Notes: generated by a model not told the origin, from the sequence alone. 47,147 nt of DNA from an uncultured Bacteroidales bacterium (GCA_949298955.1 CASFYQ010000015.1:1-47147), one strand, 5' to 3'. Shown: positions 16,921-25,023, counted from the stretch's first letter. Made by a program: numbers and translations.

Positions 16921-17134
16921 GCCTATGGAATAAACAAAAGACAAAGACATAAGATAAGAAAGCGTTAGCTTTATTCTTGCTCTCTAAAAATCGCCAATTT
17001 GAAGAATGCAGTCAAGAGTAGAAGTTAATGCTCACGCTTACGGCGTGGGCTTTTACTCATATATGACTGCATGGTGTTTGGCGATACCGTAGAGAGCATA
17101 GATGAAATGATGAGTCCACGTTTTTTTATTGTCT
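16921..17134 (+). ncRNA. structured RNA leader, copy 2 (undescribed class?)
   Basis: Same architecture as 6606-6824. Both begin GCCTATG, have AGACA exactly 24 nt later, and share GCGTTAGCTTT and GTCC(A/G)CG around the internal loop. Helices: AGACA/TGTCT (16945-16949 with 17130-17134), AAGAAAGCG/CGTTTTTTT (16956-16964 with 17119-17127), 16978-16986/17090-17098, 16991-16997/17078-17084, 17006-17014/17064-17072, 17016-17020/17054-17058 and 17030-17037/17043-17050 with a TTACG loop. All seven helices correspond in order to those of copy 1, while most of their sequences differ. The start codon downstream is 54 nt after the last helix, as against 55 nt in copy 1. Confidence 0.7.
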
Positions 17135-17187
17135 CATTCCGGCCATCGGACTCCATCTTCATATATAACTTTAAAACACTACCACAG

Positions 17188-18672
17188 ATGAAAAAGATAT
17201 TATTTATCGTCCTGATGCTTAGCTCTATTCTCACTGCCAAAGCCGAGAATGAGAGATATTATTACTTACCGTTCGAAGCGTCATATTTCGACAATTGGTT
17301 CAGCGGATATCCGGTCATTACGGGATTATACAATTTTACCTTTATCAATAAACTCTCCTTTTGGGAAGAAATTGGAGGTCTACAAAATATCTTGTATTGC
17401 GCCATAACCGCCATCAACGGCATGCCCACCCAAGGCAAGAGTTCATCGGAAATTGTAGACATGTGCATGGTATCCGACACCCTGCACCTCGAACTTTGCA
17501 AAAAAGAGGCCGGTGAAAAGCATTATTTCAATTGCGATCTGGTTCAAAAAAGCAACTACGACCTTCCCCTTTTCGACATAAAAGCTGCACAAAGTACACC
17601 GTTCACTAAACATACAAGACTCTACCCCCAAGAAATCAGGATATTCTCAGCGCCCGGGATAGATTTCTCGCAATACAACTCATACGACTTTGTCATTACG
17701 GGGAACGACCCGTTGGAAGACCAAGCCATTTTACAGACCTTTGCCAACCAAGCTCTTTTCAGGGGCATGCGGCGCGACGAGGAATCGCCCGACTTGATCA
17801 TCACCATAGCCAAGAATGCCGACGAGAGTATCAGTTCTACCTATGTACCACCTACCTCGCAAGTCGTTCAATCGGGCAGTGTCACCACTCCGGTTTACAA
17901 TTATATCACACACAAACACGACTGGATAACCAAGAACCGCACGACCGTTCATAAAACCGAAGGCTATACCCAAACCACAAAGACCTCGAACGTCTATCTG
18001 GAAATATCGGTACTCGACACGAAACAAATGATGCAAGAAGGGAACTCCACACCACCTATCGTATGGCAGATGAAATTCAACAAAACCTTTACCAACCCCT
18101 CCACACAAATGACCGATATATACAATGCCGTGGCCAGTTGGTCTACCTATCCCTTCAAATCGTACATTTACAGCCAACGTTTTTACCTGAAAAAAAGACC
18201 CACGGCAATCTGGGACCAAAACCACATCATAACCAAGGTATTCGACAACGACGAGAATAAGGACTTTCTTCAAGAAGGCGACCAAATCATCGCCATAAAC
18301 GGGAAAAAGGAATTGACCGTGAAAATCACGGGAATATGGGACGATGGGAATAAAACCCCGGCAAAACCAATGAAATTCAGACTGGACGAGCCGTCAGGAT
18401 TATCGGATGCCATCTTCTATTTTCTCTCCGCCCTAAGTCACAATTACTCCAGAGCCGAACCCATCAGAACAGAATATAGCACCTGCACAGAAGAACGCAT
18501 CACAAACAATTTCGGTGGAAAAAGAACCTTTACCGTACTACGGAACGGAAAGAAAAAGAAAGTCAAAGGCGTATTGTTCCCTCTCGACGACGTGAGAGAA
18601 TACACCGATGCCAACAAATCGAATTTCAACAAGTACTTCAATCTTGACTTTGAAGGCACAGGTGTCGAATAA
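17188..18672 (+). CDS. secreted protein with PDZ-like and DUF4136-like parts
   Basis: A 494-residue exported protein; signal peptide MKKILFIVLMLSSILTAKA. Two PDZ-like signatures are visible: ITAINGMPTQGKSSSEI (about residue 70) and FLQEGDQIIAINGKKEL (about 360). Between them, SYDFVITGNDPLEDQAILQTF and SPDLIITIAKNADES resemble the DUF4136 domain of envelope lipoproteins. I chose ATG 17188, which gives the signal peptide; an upstream in-frame ATG (17071) lies inside the RNA leader. It is a single-gene unit behind RNA leader 2. It may be a periplasmic or surface scaffold; no catalytic residues were recognised. Confidence 0.75.
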   Translation: MKKILFIVLMLSSILTAKAENERYYYLPFEASYFDNWFSGYPVITGLYNFTFINKLSFWEEIGGLQNILYCAITAINGMPTQGKSSSEIVDMCMVSDTLHLELCKKEAGEKHYFNCDLVQKSNYDLPLFDIKAAQSTPFTKHTRLYPQEIRIFSAPGIDFSQYNSYDFVITGNDPLEDQAILQTFANQALFRGMRRDEESPDLIITIAKNADESISSTYVPPTSQVVQSGSVTTPVYNYITHKHDWITKNRTTVHKTEGYTQTTKTSNVYLEISVLDTKQMMQEGNSTPPIVWQMKFNKTFTNPSTQMTDIYNAVASWSTYPFKSYIYSQRFYLKKRPTAIWDQNHIITKVFDNDENKDFLQEGDQIIAINGKKELTVKITGIWDDGNKTPAKPMKFRLDEPSGLSDAIFYFLSALSHNYSRAEPIRTEYSTCTEERITNNFGGKRTFTVLRNGKKKKVKGVLFPLDDVREYTDANKSNFNKYFNLDFEGTGVE

Positions 18673-18730
18673 TCGAGAATTACACAAAAAACAGAGTTCA
18701 ACAGCTTTTCAGCGAACAATCCTAAAAACA

Positions 18731-18766
18731 GAAAAGGTCGGTAACCGCGAGATTACCGACCTTTTC
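18731..18766. terminator. terminator of tRNA-Leu copy 1
   Basis: Perfect 14-bp stem GAAAAGGTCGGTAA/TTACCGACCTTTTC (18731-18744 with 18753-18766). It serves the tRNA on the minus strand and probably also the gene ending at 18672. Related hairpins follow the other two tRNA-Leu(GAG) copies. Confidence 0.8.
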
Positions 18767-18769
18767 AAG

Positions 18770-18853
18770 TGTCCGAGATGAGATTCGAACTCACACGAGC
18801 CAACGCCCACTACCCCCTCAAAGTAGCGTGTCTACCAATTCCACCACCCAGGC
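18770..18853 (-). tRNA. tRNA-Leu (anticodon GAG), diverged copy
   Basis: An 84-nt class II tRNA with long variable arm. Anticodon stem CTACT/GGTAG, loop TTGAGGG. The acceptor 5' strand is GCCTGGG against CTCGGAC: position 2 is a C-A mismatch and position 4 a T-G wobble, unlike the intact copy at 24919-25002. CCA is not encoded. It may be a weakened or non-functional copy. Confidence 0.85.
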
Positions 18854-18923
18854 ATACGATACCTCTCATCTACTCCGCACCCGACACAATCCTCGCCACC
18901 CCGGCCGACAGTAACGGGACAAC

Positions 18924-18959
18924 AAAAAGCGTCCCGCCCCCTGCGGGAGGGAACGGGAC
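18924..18959 (-). terminator. terminator of the zinc-ribbon membrane gene
   Basis: On the minus strand, GTCCCG...CGGGAC with inner CCC/GGG pairs (18931-18959) followed by GCTTTTTG. It separates the gene at 19011-20357 from tRNA-Leu copy 1. Confidence 0.65.
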
Positions 18960-19010
18960 AGCGGGCTGACATGACCGGGAAGAGGCCGAAGCCCCGCCCG
19001 GGGTGTTCCT

Positions 19011-20357
19011 TCAAAAACGCTTGAAGTCAGTAGTCTCACGATTTTCTACGCCGGTATCTTGGCGACTCACCCACGACTCCTCGCGCCGGGTCTTCACCCG
19101 TTCATGGCCACAATGGCGGCATCGATACAACTCCCTGACTTTGTCGACACGCACCCGATCGACCCAGGTTTCGACCTCCTCGTCGAAGTGCTTTTCCTCC
19201 CACTCCTTTTCACGCCCCTCTACTACACCGTTGCGGGTGCGCTCGGTATATCCGGTCGTCGTACCGGTATGAGTACGGTTCTTTACCGACTCACCCTTTC
19301 GATTCCTATATTTTTGACTGATAACTTGGGAACTTACCAACTCGTGGTCTTCGAGCCGCTTGCACCGAGGGCATCTCAACCCGCGGTAGATTCCCCAGAA
19401 AAGCCCCACTACCACAATGGTAATAACCCACACCAGCGGATAGGCCGAGATGAATGGATACCCCCGAAGCAGCATCAACTTGGGCCACAGACAGAATGCA
19501 AAAAGAATGCAAGCCGCTATCAACAGATTGACGGCCCAGTTGGGCACATAATAGAGCGGACGGCGCAAGGCCAGCAACAACATGAGCAGACACAGCGGCA
19601 AGAAAGGTACCAGATTCAGAAAAATACCCGACAGCAGCCAGGTCGACATCACGGCCGGAAACTCGGGCCGCGAAACGACCCACGAAAAAGCATCGATGAG
19701 ACGGGCCCGGGTGCTCCCGCCTCCCATCATCGGCTCTTGCGAGGTAACCGCCGAAACGAGACGCTTGAAAGAGGTAGGCCAATAATGCGACCCGATATAC
19801 GACCCGTCGGGGGCAAACGTGAACGAAACCCGAAACATGTTCCACATATCGTCGTGAAGGATATAGTTGGGCACGACGACAATCGAGTCGGGCGTCGTCC
19901 TCACGCTGTTAATCGAGGTCTGGTCGCACAACCGGGCCATCGAAAAGTCGGAATCGCCAATGATACGGAGGTATTTGCGAAATGAAATCTTATGATCTTG
20001 TTTGAGCGAACGCTCCGGGAGCCCCTGAGGGTTACCGGCGACCTCGGCCGGAATCACACCGCGAAAACGACCGTCGGGAGTCTCGGCCCAATACATCTCC
20101 CCCTGCCGGGCAAGCAATCGGAGCGAATCGCCCGGAACCAGATGTATGGTATCGGAGAGGTCGCCTCCTCGCCCCACAAACATCGGGCCCTCTTGCCGAG
20201 CAACAGCCATATAGTCGGCCTTATGCCCGAAACTGGCAGTCATCAAAACAAGTGTAGTCACCGAAATAGCTATGAGAATCGTCATTTGTCCCCACAATGG
20301 CAACTTCAAAAACTTCGAAAAAATCCAAATAATTGGCTTGAATATCAGTTTGAACAT
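19011..20357 (-). CDS. four-TM membrane protein with split zinc ribbon
   Basis: A 448-residue protein of unknown function. An N-terminal TM helix (25-42) is followed by an extracytoplasmic part with an SH3-like stretch (60-110: PGDSLRLLARQGEMYWAETP), then three TM helices (about 240-262, 275-295 and 305-323) and a cytoplasmic tail. The tail has two CxxC pairs, Cys329/Cys332 (RCPRCK) and Cys413/Cys416 (YRCRHCG), separated by about 80 very charged residues, as if a zinc ribbon held an inserted arm. It lies between two tRNA-Leu(GAG) copies in the accessory island. I recognise no family. Confidence 0.7.
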   Translation of the reverse strand: MFKLIFKPIIWIFSKFLKLPLWGQMTILIAISVTTLVLMTASFGHKADYMAVARQEGPMFVGRGGDLSDTIHLVPGDSLRLLARQGEMYWAETPDGRFRGVIPAEVAGNPQGLPERSLKQDHKISFRKYLRIIGDSDFSMARLCDQTSINSVRTTPDSIVVVPNYILHDDMWNMFRVSFTFAPDGSYIGSHYWPTSFKRLVSAVTSQEPMMGGGSTRARLIDAFSWVVSRPEFPAVMSTWLLSGIFLNLVPFLPLCLLMLLLALRRPLYYVPNWAVNLLIAACILFAFCLWPKLMLLRGYPFISAYPLVWVITIVVVGLFWGIYRGLRCPRCKRLEDHELVSSQVISQKYRNRKGESVKNRTHTGTTTGYTERTRNGVVEGREKEWEEKHFDEEVETWVDRVRVDKVRELYRCRHCGHERVKTRREESWVSRQDTGVENRETTDFKRF

Positions 20358-20639
20358 GCTATTTCATTTATGGTGCGACAATCTATCGTCCCCGGTTATG
20401 GCACTTATATAATTTTAACCATACAAATATAGGTTAAATTATTAAAATACAAAATTTCACCTCAAAAGAATTCGGAACAAGGCCATCAAAAAGAGATAAA
20501 TCCGGGATATACAAAGATTTCCCCATTGAGAAAAACAGGGTCAAAAAGGGGTCAACGTAAAAAGACTTTGATTCCCGGATTAGAAAAACGCCCGATTGGA
20601 TTATCAAATCAATTTGATTTTCAACCTTATAGCTTAAAA

Positions 20640-20668
20640 AACAATGCCGTTAGAAGTACGGCATTGTT
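20640..20668 (-). terminator. terminator-like hairpin in gene-free stretch
   Basis: AACAATGCCGT/ACGGCATTGTT, 11 bp, followed on the minus strand by TTTTTT. It lies just beyond the tRNA-Leu copy 2 terminator and may back it up. The rest of 20358-20685 is AT-rich, with no gene that I can support. Confidence 0.6.
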
Positions 20669-20685
20669 CAGACGGGAGAAATAAA

Positions 20686-20717
20686 AAAGGTCGACAACCT
20701 TGCGATTATCGACCTTT
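20686..20717 (-). terminator. terminator of tRNA-Leu copy 2
   Basis: AAAGGTCGA.AA/TT.TCGACCTTT with one mismatch; related in sequence to the hairpins at 18731 and 24883. Confidence 0.7.
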
Positions 20718-20721
20718 CTAG

Positions 20722-20805
20722 TGTCCGAGATGAGATTCGAACTCACACGAGCCAACGCCCACTACCCCCTCAAAGTAGCGTGTCTACCAATTCCACCACC
20801 CGGGC
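20722..20805 (-). tRNA. tRNA-Leu (anticodon GAG), diverged copy
   Basis: Same 84-nt body as the other two GAG copies. The acceptor 5' strand is GCCCGGG against CTCGGAC, so only position 2 (C-A) is mismatched. It lies 67 nt after the stop of the TIR gene with no hairpin between, so read-through from that gene is possible. Confidence 0.88.
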
Positions 20806-20871
20806 ATACGATACCTCTCATCTACTCCGTGCCCGACACAATCCCCGCCACCCCGGCCGACAGCGGAGGGG

Positions 20872-22023
20872 CTACTGCAGGTAAATAATCTGCAAACTCT
20901 CCGACTCGATAGCCGCCAGACAATCGCCTCCGCGATAAGGATAGGTCAGATGGTATTCCTCCCCACCCCGACTTATCACGACCGGATAATACACCTGCTG
21001 ATGTTCGAGCGGTATCTGCACATCGAGCACACCCTGCTCATCGGTTGTCACTTGGGCAAAACCAAAGTCGACCGTCACACCAGAGAGCGGGGTGTCGGTC
21101 GCATTGCTCCTGATCTGATAGCGTATGTGCCCGTAGGTAGAGCTATCTCGCGCCACCGGGAGGTCGACCGATTGCCCGAGCGGCATCACCGTATCGAGCG
21201 GCTCAAAACCATAGGCCCGAAACGACATCTTCACCGGATCGCTCTTGAACTTGCCGGGGATATTATAGAAGGCGATGGCCGAGTCGGTATCCAGAACAAC
21301 CGCCGACCGCACATCCTCATCGCCCAGATAGAGATACAAGCTGTCGGTATGCGTCTGGCTCAACGGCAGATGGCTATACGCATCTTGCAACTGCACCGAC
21401 ACATCGAACGGCCGGGCCCGCATGGTCTTAAACAAAAGCACCCCTATCGCAGCCAGCACCAATACCGCAGCGCTCGACAGTTTTATCAACAAGTGTCTGC
21501 GCCGGTTCCACAACTCGCCAAAGTCGAGGTCGAGCAGGCGTCCCACCAACCGGATAAATGCCTTATGGAACCGTATGGCATGAAAAGCCGACTCCTCTTC
21601 CCGCACTTCGATTCCCAACAGTTCGCCACATTTCTTCAACTCGGGGTGATAACACTCCTCTGCCGAGTTGGGCTTACCCTTGATAATAAACGGGATAATC
21701 TGCCTCTCCCGGCCCTTCGAACGGAAATAGGCTATTTCGTCTCCCACATATTTCGATTTCACCGCCTCGGGCGAACAGATGACCACCAAGTATTTCGACT
21801 CGTCCAGTTTCTTCTGAATCTCCTCATCCAGGATACCGCTGGTCAATTCATCTTTATCCCGAAAGACCTTAATCCGTTTGGGCAAGTCCGGTTTTCGCTG
21901 CCGGATAGCCACCGGGAAACTATACGTCTCTAACAAAAGCTGCAACCAACGAGCCGCTTTAATATCGGTGTGCCGATAACTGATAAATACAAAAAATTTG
22001 TACGGTTCAATGCCGGGTCCCAT
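20872..22023 (-). CDS. membrane-anchored TIR-domain protein
   Basis: A 383-residue protein. Residues 8-150 form a TIR domain: FFVFISYRHTD, the BB-loop-like FRDKDELTSG, YLVVICSPEAVKSKYVGDEI and IIPFIIKG. Glu96 in GDEIAYF sits where NADase TIR domains have their catalytic Glu. One TM helix (178-199) follows, then about 180 residues, probably periplasmic and beta-rich, ending in a transthyretin-like stretch (SGVTVDFGFAQVTTDEQGVL). It lies 23 nt after the TPR gene in the same operon. I infer a signalling or immune effector that reads envelope state and acts on NAD in the cytoplasm; activity is not shown by sequence alone. Confidence 0.85.
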   Translation of the reverse strand: MGPGIEPYKFFVFISYRHTDIKAARWLQLLLETYSFPVAIRQRKPDLPKRIKVFRDKDELTSGILDEEIQKKLDESKYLVVICSPEAVKSKYVGDEIAYFRSKGRERQIIPFIIKGKPNSAEECYHPELKKCGELLGIEVREEESAFHAIRFHKAFIRLVGRLLDLDFGELWNRRRHLLIKLSSAAVLVLAAIGVLLFKTMRARPFDVSVQLQDAYSHLPLSQTHTDSLYLYLGDEDVRSAVVLDTDSAIAFYNIPGKFKSDPVKMSFRAYGFEPLDTVMPLGQSVDLPVARDSSTYGHIRYQIRSNATDTPLSGVTVDFGFAQVTTDEQGVLDVQIPLEHQQVYYPVVISRGGEEYHLTYPYRGGDCLAAIESESLQIIYLQ

Positions 22024-22046
22024 CTCGTAACGTTTTTATTTCACCT

Positions 22047-24632
22047 TCATTCAACTCCGTTCATCTTCGATTTGAGCAGCTTCACAGCATCTTGAGCCGA
22101 TACCGTATGGGGATTTGTCTCCCCGAAAACTTTCCGATAAATCTGGTAAGATTTCTCAAAGCACTCCAACGCTTGGGTATAATCGCCTTGTTTAATATAT
22201 ACAGCCCCCTTGCCAATATAGTTTGTAGCCACATCGGGGTGATATTCCCCATAAACCTGTAATTGAATTTTCAAGGACTTTTCGTAATATACCAACGCCT
22301 GACTGTAATTGCCTTGACTGTCACATATGGAGCCCATATTGCAATAACTCGTAGCTACCGCAGGGTGTTGCTCGCCATAGACCTGCAACTGAATAGGCAA
22401 GGCCTTCTCACAATAGGCTAACGCTTGTGCATAATCTTTCTGATTATAATATACACTACCTATATTGTTATAACTCGTGGCCACAGAGGGGTGCTGCTCG
22501 CCATAAATCTGAATCAAAGTTTTCAAAGACTTTTCATAATAGGTTATCGCTTGCGCGTAATCGCCTTGACGATCATATATTCCACCTATGTTGTTATAGA
22601 TTGTCGCCACGTCGGGGTGCTGCTCGCCATAAACCTGCAATAAAATTTTCAACGCCTTTTCATAATACGACAACGCTTGGGTATAATCGCCTTGGCTATA
22701 ATATACACCTCCTATATTGTTATAACTCGTAACCTCATCAGGGTGCTGCCCGTCATAAACCTGTAATTGAATAGACAACGCCTTTTCATAACAGGCTAAT
22801 GCCTGGCCGTAATCGCCTTGACGATCATATATTCCGCCTATATTGTTATAGATTGTAGCCACACCGGGGTGCTGCTCGCCATAAACCTGTAACTGAATAG
22901 ACAAGGCTTTTTCGTAATACGACAACGCTTGGCTGTAATTCCCCAAGTTATCATATACTCCCCCTATATTGTTATAGCTCATAGCCACGGCGGCGTGTTG
23001 CTCGCCATAAACCTGCAACTGAATTTGCAAAGCCTTTTCATAACAAGCTAATGCCTGGTCGTAATCGCCCTGATCGATATACATGACTCCCATATTGTTA
23101 TAAATTGTAGCCACAGAGGGGTGTTGCCTGCCATAAATCTGCAACTGAATTTGCAGAGCCTTCTCGTAATAGGACAGCGCCCTGCTGTAATCGCCTTGTT
23201 CGGAATACACACTCCCTATATTGCTATAACTCACAGCCACATCGGGATGTTGCTCGCTATTAATCTGCAACCGAATGGACAAGGCTTTCTCATAATACGA
23301 CAAGGCTTGATCGTAATTGCCTTGGTTGTCATATATAAAACCTATATTGTTATAAAGTGCAGCTACATCGGGATGTTGTTCGCCATAGGCTTGTAATTGA
23401 ATTTGCAAAGCTTTCTCATAATAGGACAACGTCTTACTGTAATCGCCTTGATTGGAATATACGCACCCTATATTATTATAACTCGTAGCCACAGAGGAGT
23501 GTTGCTCGCCATAAATCTGTGATTGAATTTGCAGAGCCTTCTCGTAATAGGACAATGCCCTGCTGTAATCGCCTTGTTCGGAATACACAAAGCCTATATT
23601 GTTTTGAGTTATGGCTTTCAAAGAATCTGTCCGGGCATAGTTCAAGGCTGCCCGATGATACTGCATGGCCCGGTCATAATTTGCCATATAGGTGCTTTCG
23701 AAAAGACCGGCGGTGGTGAGATAGTCCCAATTGGTAGAGTCGGCTTCGGTCAATATTTGATAATATTTGGATACCGAATCGTTCTGATGCTGCATCAAAA
23801 ACGACTCGATAGCCTCCTCTACCCGTTCAAAACGAAGAGCCAAATCCCGGACTGCCCGCTCGGCTATCGCCTCGGCATTCTTCCGGTTTTGGAGTCCCTC
23901 TTGCAGATAAGCCTCGGCATTCCCGTTCATCTGTTCATTCAACAAAGCCGACAGACCGGCCCATTCGCCGGCCCGTTTCAAGTTGTAGATACGGGCATTG
24001 ATTGAGTCGAGGCTGCGATAATCAGTCAAAGCCAACTCCTCGGCTACCTCTTCCAGCTTTTGGGTAAACGACTCTTTTTGGCTGTCGTCAAAATAAGCGT
24101 TCAGCAACGCCTGTACACTATCCAGCCGATTGGTGACCTCGCGATAGCGGGCATCCCCTTCGTCCAGCGCCATCTGCACCTCTTCCAACTCGTTGCGAAG
24201 CGCTATCAGGTCGTTCCCCTGCCTGCGGTATTGACGCCACAAGTCGGTATAGATTTTCTTGGAGACTGTCGCCTTCTCTTCCGGCGAAATCAGGGCGATA
24301 TAGAGTTCATTGGGCGAAAGGAACAGCTTCTTCTCCCGGCTTGGATAAGCCAACAGATAAGGCACCTCTCCTGCCGGGAGACGAATATCGTCGAGGTAAT
24401 AACTGCTCTCCTCGTTGCGCCTGATGGTAATAGTGAGGTTTCCCTGCTTATCGCTCTTGGGGCTGCTCACTCCATCGACCACAACCTGCACTCCCGCTAT
24501 TGGCACGACGGGATCGGAGGCACTGTGGGTAATCTTGCGAACGATTCCTTCTTGCCGGGCTACCTGCGCTTGTGTACTATGAAAACTTAATGCTCCGATT
24601 AAGCATAACAGAATAAAAAATCCCCTGTTCAT
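22047..24632 (-). CDS. periplasmic protein with 12 kinesin-light-chain-type TPRs
   Basis: An 861-residue exported protein. Signal peptide 1-22 (MNRGFFILLCLIGALSFHSTQA); a transthyretin-like domain at 25-115 (PIAGVQVVVDGVSSPKSDKQ); a Glu-rich helical or coiled-coil part (120-290); a lone TPR-like helix pair, then twelve 42-residue repeats of the pattern YNNIGxxYxxQGDYxQALxYYEKALxIQLQVYGEQHPxVAT (about residues 343-847). Such repeats form a superhelical binding surface. The gene is first in a two-gene operon with the TIR protein, and both carry a transthyretin-like domain outside the membrane, so it probably acts as the sensor or scaffold of the TIR protein. Promoter at 24680-24711. Confidence 0.85.
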   Translation of the reverse strand: MNRGFFILLCLIGALSFHSTQAQVARQEGIVRKITHSASDPVVPIAGVQVVVDGVSSPKSDKQGNLTITIRRNEESSYYLDDIRLPAGEVPYLLAYPSREKKLFLSPNELYIALISPEEKATVSKKIYTDLWRQYRRQGNDLIALRNELEEVQMALDEGDARYREVTNRLDSVQALLNAYFDDSQKESFTQKLEEVAEELALTDYRSLDSINARIYNLKRAGEWAGLSALLNEQMNGNAEAYLQEGLQNRKNAEAIAERAVRDLALRFERVEEAIESFLMQHQNDSVSKYYQILTEADSTNWDYLTTAGLFESTYMANYDRAMQYHRAALNYARTDSLKAITQNNIGFVYSEQGDYSRALSYYEKALQIQSQIYGEQHSSVATSYNNIGCVYSNQGDYSKTLSYYEKALQIQLQAYGEQHPDVAALYNNIGFIYDNQGNYDQALSYYEKALSIRLQINSEQHPDVAVSYSNIGSVYSEQGDYSRALSYYEKALQIQLQIYGRQHPSVATIYNNMGVMYIDQGDYDQALACYEKALQIQLQVYGEQHAAVAMSYNNIGGVYDNLGNYSQALSYYEKALSIQLQVYGEQHPGVATIYNNIGGIYDRQGDYGQALACYEKALSIQLQVYDGQHPDEVTSYNNIGGVYYSQGDYTQALSYYEKALKILLQVYGEQHPDVATIYNNIGGIYDRQGDYAQAITYYEKSLKTLIQIYGEQHPSVATSYNNIGSVYYNQKDYAQALAYCEKALPIQLQVYGEQHPAVATSYCNMGSICDSQGNYSQALVYYEKSLKIQLQVYGEYHPDVATNYIGKGAVYIKQGDYTQALECFEKSYQIYRKVFGETNPHTVSAQDAVKLLKSKMNGVE
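22092..23606 (-). repeat. twelve tandem 126-bp repeats within the TPR gene
   Basis: The twelve TPR units are alike at DNA level as well: phrases such as CGCCATAAACCTGTAATTGA and TATATTGTTATAACTCGTAG recur every 126 bases. The period equals 42 codons, so gain or loss of a unit keeps the frame. They are coding repeats, not CRISPR. Confidence 0.9.
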
Positions 24633-24679
24633 GGCGTATGTATTACAATAGGCTTTGTGCTACTTTCCTTTATTCTTTG

Positions 24680-24711
24680 TAAAAATACCAAAAACCTTGC
24701 AGTTTTGCAAA
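24680..24711 (-). promoter_or_regulatory. promoter of the TPR-TIR operon
   Basis: On the minus strand: TTTG (24708-24711), 20 bases, TATTTTTA (24680-24687), one base off TAnnTTTG. The start would be near 24674, about 42 nt before ATG 24632. Confidence 0.6.
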
Positions 24712-24882
24712 AGTCTCTCGTATTTTTTACGCCCAACGGCAAAAGCCGCCACCCGTCCCGAATATTTCCCGGAGGCCGGGTCAATCCTGGTATGACGAAG
24801 CCTCTGCATCAAGTGCAAAACGACAGAACGATGCGAAATACCAATCCTGCGGAAGTCGAAAAAGGAAAGAGCAGAAAACAAA

Positions 24883-24913
24883 AAAGGTCGGCAACCACAA
24901 GATTACCGACCTT
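24883..24913 (-). terminator. terminator of tRNA-Leu copy 3
   Basis: AAAGGTCGG.AA/TT.CCGACCTTT, the third member of the same hairpin family; it ends the tRNA cluster. Confidence 0.7.
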
Positions 24914-24918
24914 TCGAG

Positions 24919-25002
24919 TGTCCGAGATGAGATTCGAACTCACACGAGCCAACGCCCACTACCCCCTCAAAGTAGCGTGTCTACCAATTCCACCACCCGG
25001 AC
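24919..25002 (-). tRNA. tRNA-Leu (anticodon GAG), intact copy
   Basis: An 84-nt class II tRNA; acceptor GTCCGGG/CTCGGAC pairs at all seven positions, anticodon loop TTGAGGG. It is the only GAG copy here with a complete acceptor stem, and is therefore the likely parent of the other two. It lies in tandem with tRNA-Leu(CAG) and two tRNA-Gly genes. Confidence 0.95.
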
Positions 25003-25023
25003 ATACGATACCTCTCATCTACT

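Noticed and set aside
17109..17120. TGATGAGTCC in leader 2, which resembles the hammerhead ribozyme core
   Set aside because: The matching GGAC-GAAA strand and third helix are absent, and leader 1 lacks the motif.
22092..23606. Regular 126-bp repeats resembling a CRISPR or satellite array
   Set aside because: The repeats are coding, with period 42 codons and continuous TPR signature; there are no spacers and no cas genes.
20872..24632. Classical Thoeris or CBASS system
   Set aside because: No Sir2-macro, nucleotidyltransferase or cyclic-nucleotide sensor gene lies nearby, and the partner TPR protein has a signal peptide.
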